A stretch of 64,000 bases of DNA, from positions 73,964,457 to 74,028,456 of the forward strand of contig NC_086374.1 of assembly GCF_036588685.1 (NCBI RefSeq). The letters run 5' to 3'. The translations under genes were made by a program, and so were the position numbers. The stretch is from Mytilus trossulus (taxonomy: Eukaryota > Mollusca > Bivalvia > Mytilida > Mytilidae). This document shows positions 45,921-58,300 of this stretch, piece after piece. The notes under the pieces are model-generated. The model made no database searches. It saw only the letters and a list, made by a program, of their open reading frames with translations, and was not told where the DNA came from. Positions within the stretch are counted from its first letter, which is position 1. The number at the start of each line of letters is the position of its first letter.

Positions 45921-46104
45921 AAATAAACTGATGTCCAACGCCATGGCAAAAAATGAAAAGACAAGCAGACAAACTATAGCACACATGACACAACTTCTTC
46001 TTCTTCTTCTTCTTCGGAAGTCCACCCTATTTGCAGGGTCACCGCATTTAAAATATAGAAAACCAAAAAATAAGCAACACGACCCCCAAAACCACAAAGA
46101 GATA
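45921..46104 (-). repeat. Further reverse-transcriptase-element 3' end with (CTT)n
   Basis: 'aacgccatggcaaaaaatga', 'acacatgacacaact' and 'agcaacacgacccc' match the 3' region at 52880-52990, interrupted by a cttcttcttcttcttc microsatellite near 45992-46015. The antisense frames through it are artefacts. Confidence 0.6.
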
Positions 46105-46315
46105 TGACCAAAGTTGCAATAAGATGGACACCAGAGGGAAAAAGGAAGAGAGGACGACCAAAAACAACATGGCGTAGAACAATAGAAACAGAGATGCATG
46201 AAAGAGAGAGGTTACACCTGGGGAACTATTGAGAGAAAAGCAGAAAACAGAGAGGAGTGGCGGCAACTTGTCCTTGCCCTATGTGCCAAAGGCATAACAA
46301 GGACTAAATAAGTAA
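46105..46315 (+). pseudogene. LINE polyprotein C-terminal relic
   Basis: From 46117 the plus strand reads IRWTPEGKRKRGRPKTTWRR, the C-terminal signature of many animal LINE ORF2 proteins. After a frameshift near 46225 it reads 'REEWRQLVLALCAKG', ending at a stop near 46309, with a short 'aaataagtaagta' tail. Only the extreme 3' end remains. Confidence 0.75.
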
Positions 46316-46609
46316 GTACGAACCCCGATTTTAACCAAATGTCTTGACCATACCAAACTGACATATAGAACACCTGTTTGTCTACAAAAACAAATAACCG
46401 ATCTAAAACAAAAACAAAAAACTGCCAGAATATCAAATGGTCGTTCCCTATAATGGGCTTTTTGTGCTGACATGAATTGTCATTGATATGGTTATGTTTA
46501 TAAATTTACAGTTTACAAATTTTTGAATTTTTTGAAATACTAAGGCTTTTCTACCTCAGGCATAGATTTACCTTAGCTGTAATTGGCAACACTTTTAAGA
46601 ATTTTGGTT

Positions 46610-46770
46610 CTCAATGCTCTTCAACATCGTACTTTATTTGGCCTTTTTAACTTTTTTGGATTCGAGCGTCACTGATGAGTCTTTTGTAGACGAAACGCGT
46701 CTGGCGTATATACTAAATTTAGTCCTGGTATCTATGATGAGTTTATTTGTAATTAATTTATGGTTCTGGT
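46610..46770. repeat. Dispersed repeat end with gacgaaacgcgtctggcgta
   Basis: The motif at 46688-46707 recurs, diverged or inverted, near 53873-53897, 50455-50475 and 62603-62622. These look like shared ends of one mussel repeat family. Confidence 0.5.
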
Positions 46771-46886
46771 CAGTGGCGGATCCAGAACTTTTCATAAGGG
46801 GGGGGGGGGGGGGCGCTTCTTTCATACTTCATTGATTCCCTATATAATCAACCAAATTTTTTCCCCGCCCCCTGGATCCGCCTATG
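46771..46886. mobile_element. Short TIR element with poly-G run
   Basis: Left end cagtggcggatccag is identical to 7287-7301. The right end ctggatccgcctatg is imperfect. A run of about 17 G lies at 46799-46815. A deleted relative of the 7.3-kb element. Confidence 0.6.
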
Positions 46887-47281
46887 CTGGTTCTGCTTGA
46901 AATAAAATGTATGTGATTATTATAGAATGGATATTATATAACATTTGTCTGAACTTATTGATGTTTCATTTTAATATATAACTTTAATTTTTTATAAGAT
47001 GTTTTTTTCTGTAACAAATCATTATGTATTTTTTTTATGATATGTCATAGGCCCTTGATTCCAAGGAATACTACATATTCTTATTCTACATCTACATCGT
47101 ACGACGATTCATTAGCCATGTTAGCACATTGATGACTATTCTGGCGTCGGCGCATCGCAAACAGACACTTATTTATAAGTGCAATAATTAATGAATAAAA
47201 AAAATGTGCAAAAATAAAAAATATACACATCAACATATATATATTTCCCTCAGATATTTACAAACAGAGTAGGTATATATC

Positions 47282-47318
47282 CAAGGATTTGTATAGTACT
47301 ATACAAAATTAATCCTTG
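47282..47318. mobile_element. Second short palindromic insertion
   Basis: caaggatttgtatagt is followed directly by actatacaaaattaatccttg: the same arms as the 40-bp palindrome at 4413, with a few changes. Flanks atatatc and gtatatc match at 6 of 7 positions, consistent with a 7-bp target duplication. Confidence 0.6.
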
Positions 47319-48639
47319 GTATATCTAAATATATATACCGACTTTGAAAACACTATTTGGCAAACTGATTATTGGTACATTTATAAAACAAAAAAATGTT
47401 ATAAATAGAATGCCATTTATTACAAATAGAATATTAGCATAGAAAAAAGTGTATTATACTTAACATGAAAATTAACATTAACATAAAATTTAGCCAGAAT
47501 GTCAAATTTCCATTAGCAAAAATGTAGCATATATTTATACCAGATAATTAATTTACACCAGTTACCCCAAACTTTATGGACTTGCAAACAAAATTCATAT
47601 TATATATAAAGAAAAACTGATTCAAAATCGATAAACATTTCCTGGAATTTTGTAAATGGATTCCTGAATTCATATAAAATTTATGAATAATGTAATTACA
47701 GATTATAAAGTATGATAATATACCGACACATTTGAAATGTTTTATTTATAGATATGTATACATACTAGTAAACATACAACAAGGAAATTAAATACAGGTT
47801 CTTATTAACACCGGAACTGTGTAGTCATCCACTATTTACTCAGACTTTCTTTGAATATTATTCATGTAAATATAGGTAAGTTTGGATTGTCTATCATCTG
47901 CTGAGTGGGATTTCCACATTGTGTGATAAAAACACTATTTAACCTGTTAATTCGACGTAGAAAAGTAGATTTTTTCGGCGAGTACAATATATATGATATT
48001 GAATATACATTTTAATAAATGACGTTAATCTGAAGGTTTCATATATATCGTGATAATTTTTTCACCATGAGAAGATATGAGAACTGTAATAAATGATAAA
48101 TAGGCATGCATTAAATAGGCACTACAAAATCAGAGATAAAACTTTCGATGACCTCATTCCTATATTCAGGTAGAAACGAAAGTAACTTGTTTGTTCATTG
48201 TTGTTACTGTTAGTATTGGATTTTAAAATCAGTCGACAGAATTCTTCTAGAATATTCTGTGTACAGCAGCAATTGGTTCACATATTTTAGTTTCGATTAA
48301 ACAATTACATAAATGTAATTACACGAAAGATATTCGTTTTGAATACACATTCTAGCTAGGCCAAGCACACAAGCGATCCCAGCAAGCGATACGATATAAA
48401 TTGTCGTCAGGTTAGAGAATATCAATTTGACAGTTATTTTAATAATTTAATCGTAAGTTTGATTTCATCTTATTTTATTTCTTTTATGTATATGTTTTTT
48501 TTCTACAGTTTGTCAGAAGTAATTCGTGTGATTAAAAAAAAAAGTCATAGAAATTCCGAAAGAACAGCTAGAGCTGAATTAGGACATGAACTTCACTTTT
48601 TTGCTATACTGTTATTCTTTAATTTGTAATAACAATAAC
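47319..48639. other. No gene recognised
   Basis: AT-rich intergenic DNA between the divergent PPP6C and RING genes. GC-richer text at 48360-48410 followed by a possible donor (cag/gttaga near 48412) could be an untranslated first exon of the RING gene, but this is speculative. Confidence 0.3.
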
Positions 48640-48935
48640 GGTACCAATTTTTCTGCACCAGATGCGCATTTCGACAAACATGTCTCTTCAGTGATGCTCG
48701 TGGCCAAAATATGTAAAATATAAAAGATGAAGAGCTATAATCCAAAAGTTCCAAAAAAAGTATAGCCAAATCCGTGAAAGGAATCATAGCTTTGCAAGAG
48801 GGAGATACATTCCTTAATTTATAATAATTTTTAATATTTTGTAAACAGTAAATTTAATAATACAAAACATCCGTATTTTCATGCCAGTACAAGTACCGGA
48901 GTACTGGCTACTGGGATGGTGATACCCTCGGGGAC
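48640..48935 (+). repeat. Dispersed mussel repeat
   Basis: 'gcatttcgacaaacatgtct', 'cttcagtgatgctcgtggcc' and 'gggatggtgataccctcggg' form a recognisable interspersed repeat. Its inverse end lies at 50515-50600, and the 'ttcgacaataaatgtctctt' part recurs near 57165 and 58710. Confidence 0.6.
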
Positions 48936-49380
48936 TAACAGTTGTAACTTATTTAATGCACAATACAACATGTGTTACAATATATTGTAGTCGTGTCCCT
49001 CTATTCTTATTTTGTACAAAGTTTTGTGTTGTCTCTGTATTTGTTTGTTTTGTTTGCAAGTCTATGATCTCGGAGCAGTCTTTCGTTGGTGCATGTTTGG
49101 TGTGTTCTATTGCACTGTTTAACATTTTTGGTAATTCCATATTATCTCTTTCAATTATCATTGAATATTGCTATGGTTCAATAATAATCGACAGAATAAG
49201 ACATATTTCTATAGAAATACTTTCTGGTATGTTTAACATTATATTCACACAGTACATCAATCAAAATGAGAATACTTTTTAACGTATTTCGCTTCAAATG
49301 CGATATAAAGAGATGTTTACCAAATAGGAAAATAAACTTACTATTTCAATAAAGACTAGAATCATTATATTTTATTGTAG

Positions 49381-49397
49381 AATGATGCATTGATCTA
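49381..49397 (+). promoter_or_regulatory. 5' UTR piece with 3-codon upstream ORF
   Basis: A good acceptor (tttattgtag, ending 49380) precedes this stretch, so an upstream untranslated exon is likely. ATG-ATG-CAT-TGA at 49383-49394 is a minimal upstream frame ending just before the main start at 49398. Regulatory use is inferred. Confidence 0.4.
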
Positions 49398-52300
49398 ATG
49401 GCCTTTCATGGCAATGATGATTTTGCAAAACGGATTCTTCAGAATGAAATTGCTGCATCTGCATTTGAAGCTGCTCAGAGACCTTTAACCGAAAGTATCA
49501 GGAGAAATCCTGATGCTGCTTTAGCATTAAGACTTCAAAAAAGAGAAGTCCAGACACCGTTACCTTCATATATTGACGACGAACACAGTGCAGTTATTGC
49601 ATTGCAGTTACAAGAACAAGAACATCTCGAGCAAGAGCTCCACGATGCAGAGGTTGCCCAAAGATTAGCAGGAGGTGATGGGAATGGATGGCAAAGGCAA
49701 AACGGGAATGGACGAGTTCCCCAGCTAAATGAGGCATTACAAAGCATGCATGGACAAAGGCCAAGCAATCAGGTGAACAGTTAAATTGACCACGTATTTC
49801 TTCATTGAATTACAGAAGTTGTAAAGTATGCTAGAGATATACACAGGTTGACGCAGGAAAAGTACATTTTCATTGAACTGTATCCGTTGCTACTACTTTC
49901 ACTTTTAAGTCTTTTTTTAATAGAAATTTCAAATTTAGACTCTAACACTCTGATATCTTATATACAATTATGGATCTTGAAAATAAATGAGAAATTTTAT
50001 AATTAGAACAGATACTTGTCGGAAAACTTATCATTGCATTTGTTATTTCACACCCTAATTTCTATTCTAATGTCGTAACTAGGACTTTAACATTAAAATG
50101 TATACACATGAATGTCGGGAATGGTTCTCACATTGTTCAACATAAATAGCTACAGGGTTGATTTACCAATTCAGTTGAAATGGTATTTCTTTCAATGGTC
50201 TGACAATTTAAAAAAAAATGCTTACTCGCCTCTCACTAGTTCATGCAACCTGTTATTACTTGTGGCCAGTTTAGTGGTAGCTGTGTATTTCTTTCATGGC
50301 ATACGGTTCAAATAAGCAAAACGGGACGGAGGAGGGACACAGGGGAAACTTGTTTAACCCTGCCACATTTTGTGTCTGTTCCAAGTCATGCTATCTTTAC
50401 CATGTTTTGTCCCTGTAATTGTTTGTTTTGCTTGTAAATCTTGGTCATTGGAGAAGTCTTTTACACGTCTGGTGTATTAAATTACAAGCCTGATACCTCT
50501 GATATCTATTAACACCACTGGTTCGATGCCACTGCTGGTCAACGCTTCGTTCCCGAGGGTATCACGAGCCCAGTAGTCAGTACTTCGGAGTTGAAATGAA
50601 TATCAATTATATGGTATTTTTTATACGACCGCAAAAATTGAAAATTTTTTGGTCGTATATTGGTTTGACGTTGGCGTCGTCGTCGTCGTCGTCATCGTCG
50701 CCCGAAGACATTTGGTTTTCGAACTATAACTTAAGTATAAGTAAATAGAAATCTATGAAAGTTTAACACAAGATTTATGACCATAAAAGGAAGGTTGGGA
50801 TTGATTTTGGGAGTTTTGGTCCCAACGGTTTAGTAATTAGGGGCCAAAAAAAGGCCCAAATAAACAGTTTTCTTGGGTTTTGCACATTAACTTTAGTATA
50901 AGTAAACAGAAATCTATGAAAATTTTACATAAGGTTTATGACTACAAAAGGAAGGGTGAGATTGATTTTGGGAGTTTTGGTCTCAACAGTTTAGGAATTA
51001 GGGGCCAAAAAAGGTCCAAAATAAGCCGTTTGCTTGTGTTTTGCACAATAACTTTAGTATAAGTGAATAGATATCTTTGAAATTTTAACACAAGGTTTAT
51101 GACCAAAAAAGGAAGGTTGGGATTGATTTTAGTAGTTTTGGTCCCAACAGTTTAGGAATTCGGTGCCAAAAAAGGTCCCAAATAAGCATTTTTCTTGGTT
51201 TTTGCACAATAACTTTAGTATAAGTAAATAGAAATCTTTGAAATTTAAACACAAGGTTTATGACCACAAAAGGAAGGTTGGGATTGATTTTGGGAGTTTT
51301 GGTCCTAACAGTTTAGGAATTCGGGGCCAAAAAAGGTCCCAAATAAGCATTTTTCTTGGGTTTTGCACAATAACTTTAGTATAAGTAAATAGAAGTCTAT
51401 GAAATTTTAACACAAGGTTTATGACAACAAAAGGAAGGTTGGGATTGATTTTAGTAGTTTTGGTACCAACAGTTTAGGAATTAGGGGCCAAAAAAGGTCC
51501 AAAATAAGCCGTTTGCTTGTGTTTTGCACAATAACTTTAGTATAAGTAAATAGATATCTTTGAAATTTTAACACAAGGTTTATGACCACAAAAGGAAGGT
51601 TGGGATTGATTTTAGTAGTTTTGGTCCCAACAGTTTAGGAATTCGGTGCCAAAAAAAGGTCCCAAATAAGCATTTTTCTTGGTTTTTGAACAATAACTTT
51701 AGTATAAGTAAATAGAAATCTTTGAAATTTAAACACAAGGTTTATGACCACAAAAGGAAGGTTGGGATTGATTTTGGGAGTTTTGGTCCTAACAGTTTAG
51801 GAATTCGGGGCCAAAAAAGGTCCCAAATAAGCATTTTTCTTGGGTTTTGCACAATAACTTTAGTATAAGTAAATAGAAGTCTATGAAATTTTAACACAAG
51901 GTTTATGACAACAAAAGGAAGGTTGGGATTGATTTTGGGAGTTTTGGTCCCACAGTTTAGGAATTAGGGTCCAAAAGGGTCCAAAATTAAACTTTTTTTT
52001 GTTTGATTTCATCAAAAAATGAATTATTGGGGTTCTTTGATATGCCAAATCTAACCGTGTATTTAGATTCTTAATTTTTGGTCCTGTTTTCAAATTGTTG
52101 TACATTAAGGTCCAAAGGGTCCAAAATTAAACTAAGTTTGATTTTAACAAAAAATGAATTCTTGGGGTTCTTTGATATGCTGAATATAAACATGACTTTT
52201 TTTCTACTTAGATTTTTGATTATGGTCTCAGTTTTCAAGTTGGTCCAAATCGGGGTCCAAAATTAAACTTGATTTCAACAAAAATTGAATATATGGGGTT

Positions 52301-55300
52301 CTTCAATATGCTGAATCTTACTATGTATTTAGATTTTTAATATTTGGGCCCGGTTATCAAATTGGTCCACATTGAGGTCTAAAGGGTCTAAAATTGAACA
52401 TCATTTGATTTCATCTTAGAGTTCTGTGATATGCTGAATCTAACCATGTATTTCGATTTTGGATATTGGACCATAATAGGTAAATGTCCAATTTAAAATT
52501 TTAAAGTTTTTAAGTTTGAGTTTTGAGACCACATTTATTCTGTGTCAGAAACATAACTATTTAATCACAATCCAAATTCAGAACTGTATCAAGCTTAAAT
52601 GTTGTGTCCCTACTTGCCCCAACTGTTCAGGGTTCGACCTCTGCGGTCGTATAAAGCTGCGCCCTGCGGAGCATCTGGTTATAATTTACTGTGAACAAAA
52701 GTATGAATAATTCGAAATACTGAGAATTTTCTTATCCTAGGCATAGACCACCGTAGCCGTATTTGGCAAAACTTTTGGGAGTTTTGGGTCCTCATTGCTC
52801 TTCAACTTTATACTTGTTTGGCTTTCTAAAAGAGGGACGAAAGATACCAAAGGGACAGTTAAACTCGTAAATCTAAAACAAACTGACAACGCCATGGCTA
52901 AAAATGAAAAAGACAAACAGAAAAACAATAGTACACATGACACAACATAGAAAGCTAAAGAATAAACAACACGAACCCCACCAAAACTAGGGGTGATCTC
53001 AGGTGCTCCGGAAGGGTAAGCAGATCCTGCTCCACATGCGGCACCCGTCGTGTTGCTTATGTGATTACAAATCCGGTAAATAGTCTAATTCGGTAGGTCA
53101 AATTCATGAAAGGGAAGGGGATTGTAGTTACGACGTAAGGAACATAGCCGATATCATTTGTGAAACGGTTATTCCATAACGGTCAAACAACTCGTGATGG
53201 GGTCCGTAAAATTTACGAAGGGATGATTTCAACTTCACCATTTGGAACTCTTGGTTTAATAGCTTCCTTGTGAGCAGTAACCCTCTATCAAGAAAATCAT
53301 GATAGGAAATGCAAGCACGGGAATATCGTATCAATTGGGAGATATATACCCCGTATGCAGGTGCTGCTGGAATGTTGCTACTTAGAAATGGAAAGTTCAC
53401 AATTGGAAAGCTGAAATCATCTCTTTTGTCGTAAAGTTTTGTCTTCAACCGACCCTCATTGTCAATTTCTAGATGTAAGTCAAGATATGAAGCCGACTTA
53501 ACTGTATCTGTAGTATCCTTTATCTCCAATTCGATGGGATAGATGCGATCCACATAGTCACCAAATTTTGAATTGTTTAGTGAAAGAACGTCATCTATAT
53601 AGCGGAAAGTAGAGTTAAAGGATATTGCTAACTTCTTATCTTTCTTCCTAAGAAGTTCCTGCATGAAGTCAGCCTCATAATAATAAAGAAACAAGTCAGC
53701 AAGTAGAGGGGCACAGTTTGTTCCCATTGGGATGCCGACAGTCTGTTGAAAAACACGTCCTCCGAACGTAACAAATATGTTGTCAATCAAGAAATCAAGC
53801 ATCTTGATAATATCGGTTTCAGAGAATTTTTTGTTTGAATCAGAATAACTATTTCGATTTAAGGTCTTATGTAGACGAAACACGCGTTTGGCGTATCAAA
53901 TTAAAAGCCTGATACATTTGATAAGTATTCACTGGTGTGGTCTGTTGAACTGTTTTTGGTAATTCCATTTATCGTTTTCATTTTTTTATTGAATATTGCC
54001 ATTTCTCTGCATGGGATCTTTGATTTTTATAAGTGTAAACAATGATTTAAGACAAAATAATTATGTTTACTTTTTGGGTCCGCCAACATGAAATGATTAC
54101 TTCAGTATGTTTATTATTCATTACTTTATTCTTATATATAAAATCGTGATAAGTGAGAACATCGAAACCAACCTTTGATAGGAATTTGACTTATGTATAC
54201 TGTCTTTCAGATATGAAATTACACTAATTTTGATACTAGATGCATATGATCAGAGATTTAACAACAAGTGTGTGATTTGCAGTATGTCGTTAACATTGTT
54301 TTCGACAGCAGAGTGTTGGTCTAATAAAAATTTCGAGTTAACTCTATCTAACAGGAAACATGTATAAACCAAGCCTTATCTTTAATTGAAATATGTTAGA
54401 ACCGACCCCTATCAAAACAAGAAACCTGTCAAACAGACTAAACTAAATTTTCAGTAATAAATTAATCAATGGAATCCGAACAGCTTCTGAATCCGTATAA
54501 ATCTTCAGGGCCAATATGTGATTCTGTTTTGGTTTGGTTCCATCTCATATTTCAAATTAGATGTAAATGGTTATAATTGAATAGTATTTTTTTTTCAACA
54601 GATGAATTTTGGTAGATCAGTTCGTGGGCCATCTATGATGGGAACGCTTCCATCCACTCCAGGGCTTCATGTGTTCGGTCCTGGTACATTAATAGGCAGC
54701 AGTTCAGACGATACAGGTATTATATGATGCAGAAAAAGATATTACATCACTTTGTAAATGTTGTTTAAAAGATTTGTCAACAACCAAAACTAAAGGTGTC
54801 CAAAGTAGACAAGCATGTCGCAGAAAGGCACAATATGATTAAGTAATTATATCTACAAATATTCCCGCCCACTCATCGAAGTTAAAACAAAATTATTGAA
54901 AGCATAGATGCAGTTCGAATTAGATAGCAAAGGAGTAAATAAAGCAATTATCAACACAGAAAAAAAACCCAACAAAACACTGAATGCACCAAAATAAAGA
55001 TTGGACAACGTTACTGGTCCCGTTAAAAACCAAGACGCCTCGAAAGTGTAAATTGATATGAGACTACATTAACGTAGTTACTAACAAAACAAAACAATCA
55101 TCCGATTCTGATGCCAAGAAATATTTGTTTTGGGGAACATTCGAAAACAATATATGAACCTATGAAGGGATGGTTCGCTTTAGGGATGTGGGATTTAGTG
55201 GGTAACAAAATGTGTTATGTGGTATATGGTGTGTAAAACAAGTGGTATGTTAAGAGTAAAGAGTGGGACTTGGATGAAAAGGAAAAAGAGTGAAAATGCT

Positions 55301-58300
55301 TTATGATATTAGTTACCGGTATTCCAACTTTTATAGTAGGACCGTTATTTTCAAGATCTCTTAAAGAGTAAGCCTAATTTCCACTTGCCTTTGTTAGTAT
55401 AATATTGCTGCTTATTTGAAATTTTAAAATATTTCCTCCAATTTTTTACCTTCATTTAAACGTAAATGGCGTCATAGTATTCAGTATGTCAATTTGTTCT
55501 TACTCTTTCTCTATATTTTTTACTCTTTCTCTATGTTTATACTTATTTTTTATTTTATATGTTACTAGTTGTTACTGTTTAAATATATATATATATTAAA
55601 ACTGGCGTGGAAAGGTAACAATCGGCCACCGTAAGCTTCATTTTTATGAAGCCCAGGTGGTTGTGTGGTATAGCGGGACGGCTACAGTGCTGGTGATTTG
55701 ATGTCACGATATCTCAGTAGCATGGGTTCGAATCCCGGCGAGGGAAGAACAAAATTGCGAAAGCAAATTTACTGATCTAACATTGTTGGGTTGATGTTTA
55801 GACGAGTTGTATATATATATAAGTACGTCTGAGCCAGTGACAACTCTTCAACAGATTTATCCATCGGATCACCAGCAGTGATGGTGATACATCGATGTGT
55901 ACATTATTTATATACAACTCGTCTAAACATCAACCCAACAATGTTAGATTGGGTTGATGTTTAGACGAGTTGTATATACATAATGTACACAGCCATGTAT
56001 CACCATCACTGCTGGTGATCCGATGGATAAATCTGTTGTAGAGTTGTCACTGGCTCAGATGTACTTATGAATATAATTATTTTCTGTGACTGTATCTTAC
56101 ATTAATTTGTAGGATCCTTTACTATTATAATAGATAATTTAGCTGATCTGTAAAAATAACACCTCCATGCCTTATATATCATGTACTGTAGTACGACGCT
56201 AGATTAAAACTGACGTGGAAAGGTAACACCCAGCCACCAAAAGCTTCATTTTTATGAAGCCCAGGTGGTCGTGTGGTCTAGCGGGACGACTAAAGTGCAG
56301 GCGATTTGGTTTTACGATATCTCAGTGGCATGGGTTCGAATCCCGGCGAGGGAAGAACAAAAAATTTGCGAAAGCAAAATTACAGATCTAACATTGTTGG
56401 GTTGATGTTTAGACGAGTTGTATATATAAACATAATTTAGCTGATCTGTAAAAATAACATCTCCATGCCTTATATATCATGTACTGTAGTACGACGTTAG
56501 ATTAAAACTGACGTGGAAAGGTAACACTCGGCCACCGAAAGCTTCATTTTTATGAAGCCCAGGTGGTTGTGTGGTCTAGCGTGACGGCTACAGTACTGGC
56601 GATTTGATGTCACGATATCTCAGTAGCATGGGTTCGAATCCCGGCGAGGGAAGAACACAAAATTGCGAAAGCAAATTTACAGATCTAACATTGTTGGGTT
56701 GATGTTTAGACGAGTTGTTTATCCGACGGATAAATCTGTTGTAGAGTTGTCACTGGCCCAGACGTACATATATCTATACTTATATATACGAGTCTAAATT
56801 GAAAACTACGTTCAAACCTATGACTGCGTTGGATAAAAACCGCAATTTTTATACGTGTGCATGTCAAACAAATTTCGTTGTAGAAGGGTCTAAAAACAGC
56901 ACAAACAACATTTTCCAAAAGACCAAAAGAGTGAAAAAGTATATTAAAACAAAACGCATTTGACTAACAAGTCGAACAACTGATATTCTTTAACCCTGCT
57001 GACTGCCATTGGCGATTGCCAAATAAAATTGATCACAAGATGTAACAAAATGGATCTTGATATAAATTTAATACGTCACAGAAAAAAAAAATTGTTAACT
57101 TGTGGACAGGATGTTGTGCCACAAACATTCGGTGTCAATATTTCTTTAGTACACCATATCCGGATTTCGACAATAAATGTCTCTTCAGTGATGTTAGGGA
57201 TCGAAACGGTATTTGGAAGGCCATATATATAAGTACGTCTGAGCCAGTGACAACTCTACAACAGATTTATCCATCGGATCACCAGCAGTGATGGTGATAC
57301 ATGGCTGTGTACATTATGTATATATACAACTCGTCTAAACATCAACCCAACAATGTTAGATCTGTAAATTTGCTTTCGCAAATTTTTTGTTCTTCCCTCG
57401 CCGGGATTCGAACCCATGCTACTGAGATATCATGACACCAAATCGTCTGCACTGTAGCCGTCCCGCTAGACCATACGACTACCTGGGCTTCGTAAAAAGG
57501 AAGCTTTTAGTGGCCGGGTGTTACCTTTCCACGTCAGTTTTAATCTAGCGTCGTACTACAGTACATGATATATAAGGCATGGAGATGTTATTCCATGTAA
57601 AAATAACATTGTTGGGTTGATGTTTAGACGAGTTGTATATATATATATAAGTACGTCTGAGTCAGTGACAACTCTACAACAGATTTATCCATCGGATCGC
57701 CCTCAATGATGGTGATACATGGCTGTGTACATTATGTATATACAACTCGTCTAAACATCAACCCAACAATGTTAGATCTGTAAATTTGCTTTCGCAAATT
57801 TTTGGTTCTTCCCTCGCCGGGATTCGAACCCATGCTACTGTGATATCGTGACACCAAATCGCCTGCACTGCAGCCGTCCCGCTAGACCACACAACCACCT
57901 GGGTCTACAATATATATGGAAGTGTTTAACGACCTTGACTGGCTTTTCAGCCCTCGCACGCTCTACAATATACATAAGTATATACGCAAATTTTTGGTTC
58001 TTCCCTATATATATAGGGAAGAACCAAAAATTTGCATATATATATATATATACAACTCGTCTAAACATCAACCCAACAATGTTAGATCTGTAAATTTGCT
58101 TTCGCAAATTTTTGGTTCTTCCCTCGCCGGGATTCGAACCCATGCTACTGTGATATCGTGACACCAAATCGCCTGCACTGCAACCGTCCCGCTAGACCAC
58201 ACGACCACCTAGGCTCTCAAAAAGAGCTTTCAGTGGACATGTGTTACCTTTCCACGTCAGTTTTTATCTAGCGGCGTACTACAGTACATGATATATAAGG

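Noticed and set aside
45861-46473. Several hydrophobic minus frames (Phe/Leu/Cys-rich)
   Set aside because: They are antisense readings of the repeated RT-element tail and of a LINE fragment; the same pseudo-peptide reappears at 52737-52943 and 63198-63521.
48956-49282. 108-codon hydrophobic plus frame before the RING gene
   Set aside because: It partly overlaps a dispersed repeat, has a mirrored minus frame, and lacks a credible membrane-protein family match; a real small protein cannot be fully excluded.
55666-55735. Possible functional tRNA genes at the A/B boxes in the 55-58 kb cluster
   Set aside because: Box spacing is long, no convincing acceptor stem or anticodon loop is seen, and the units share non-tRNA bodies, as in SINEs.
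57835-58167. Frames of 81-110 codons on both strands
   Set aside because: They run through SINE units and (TA)n repeats; no domain.
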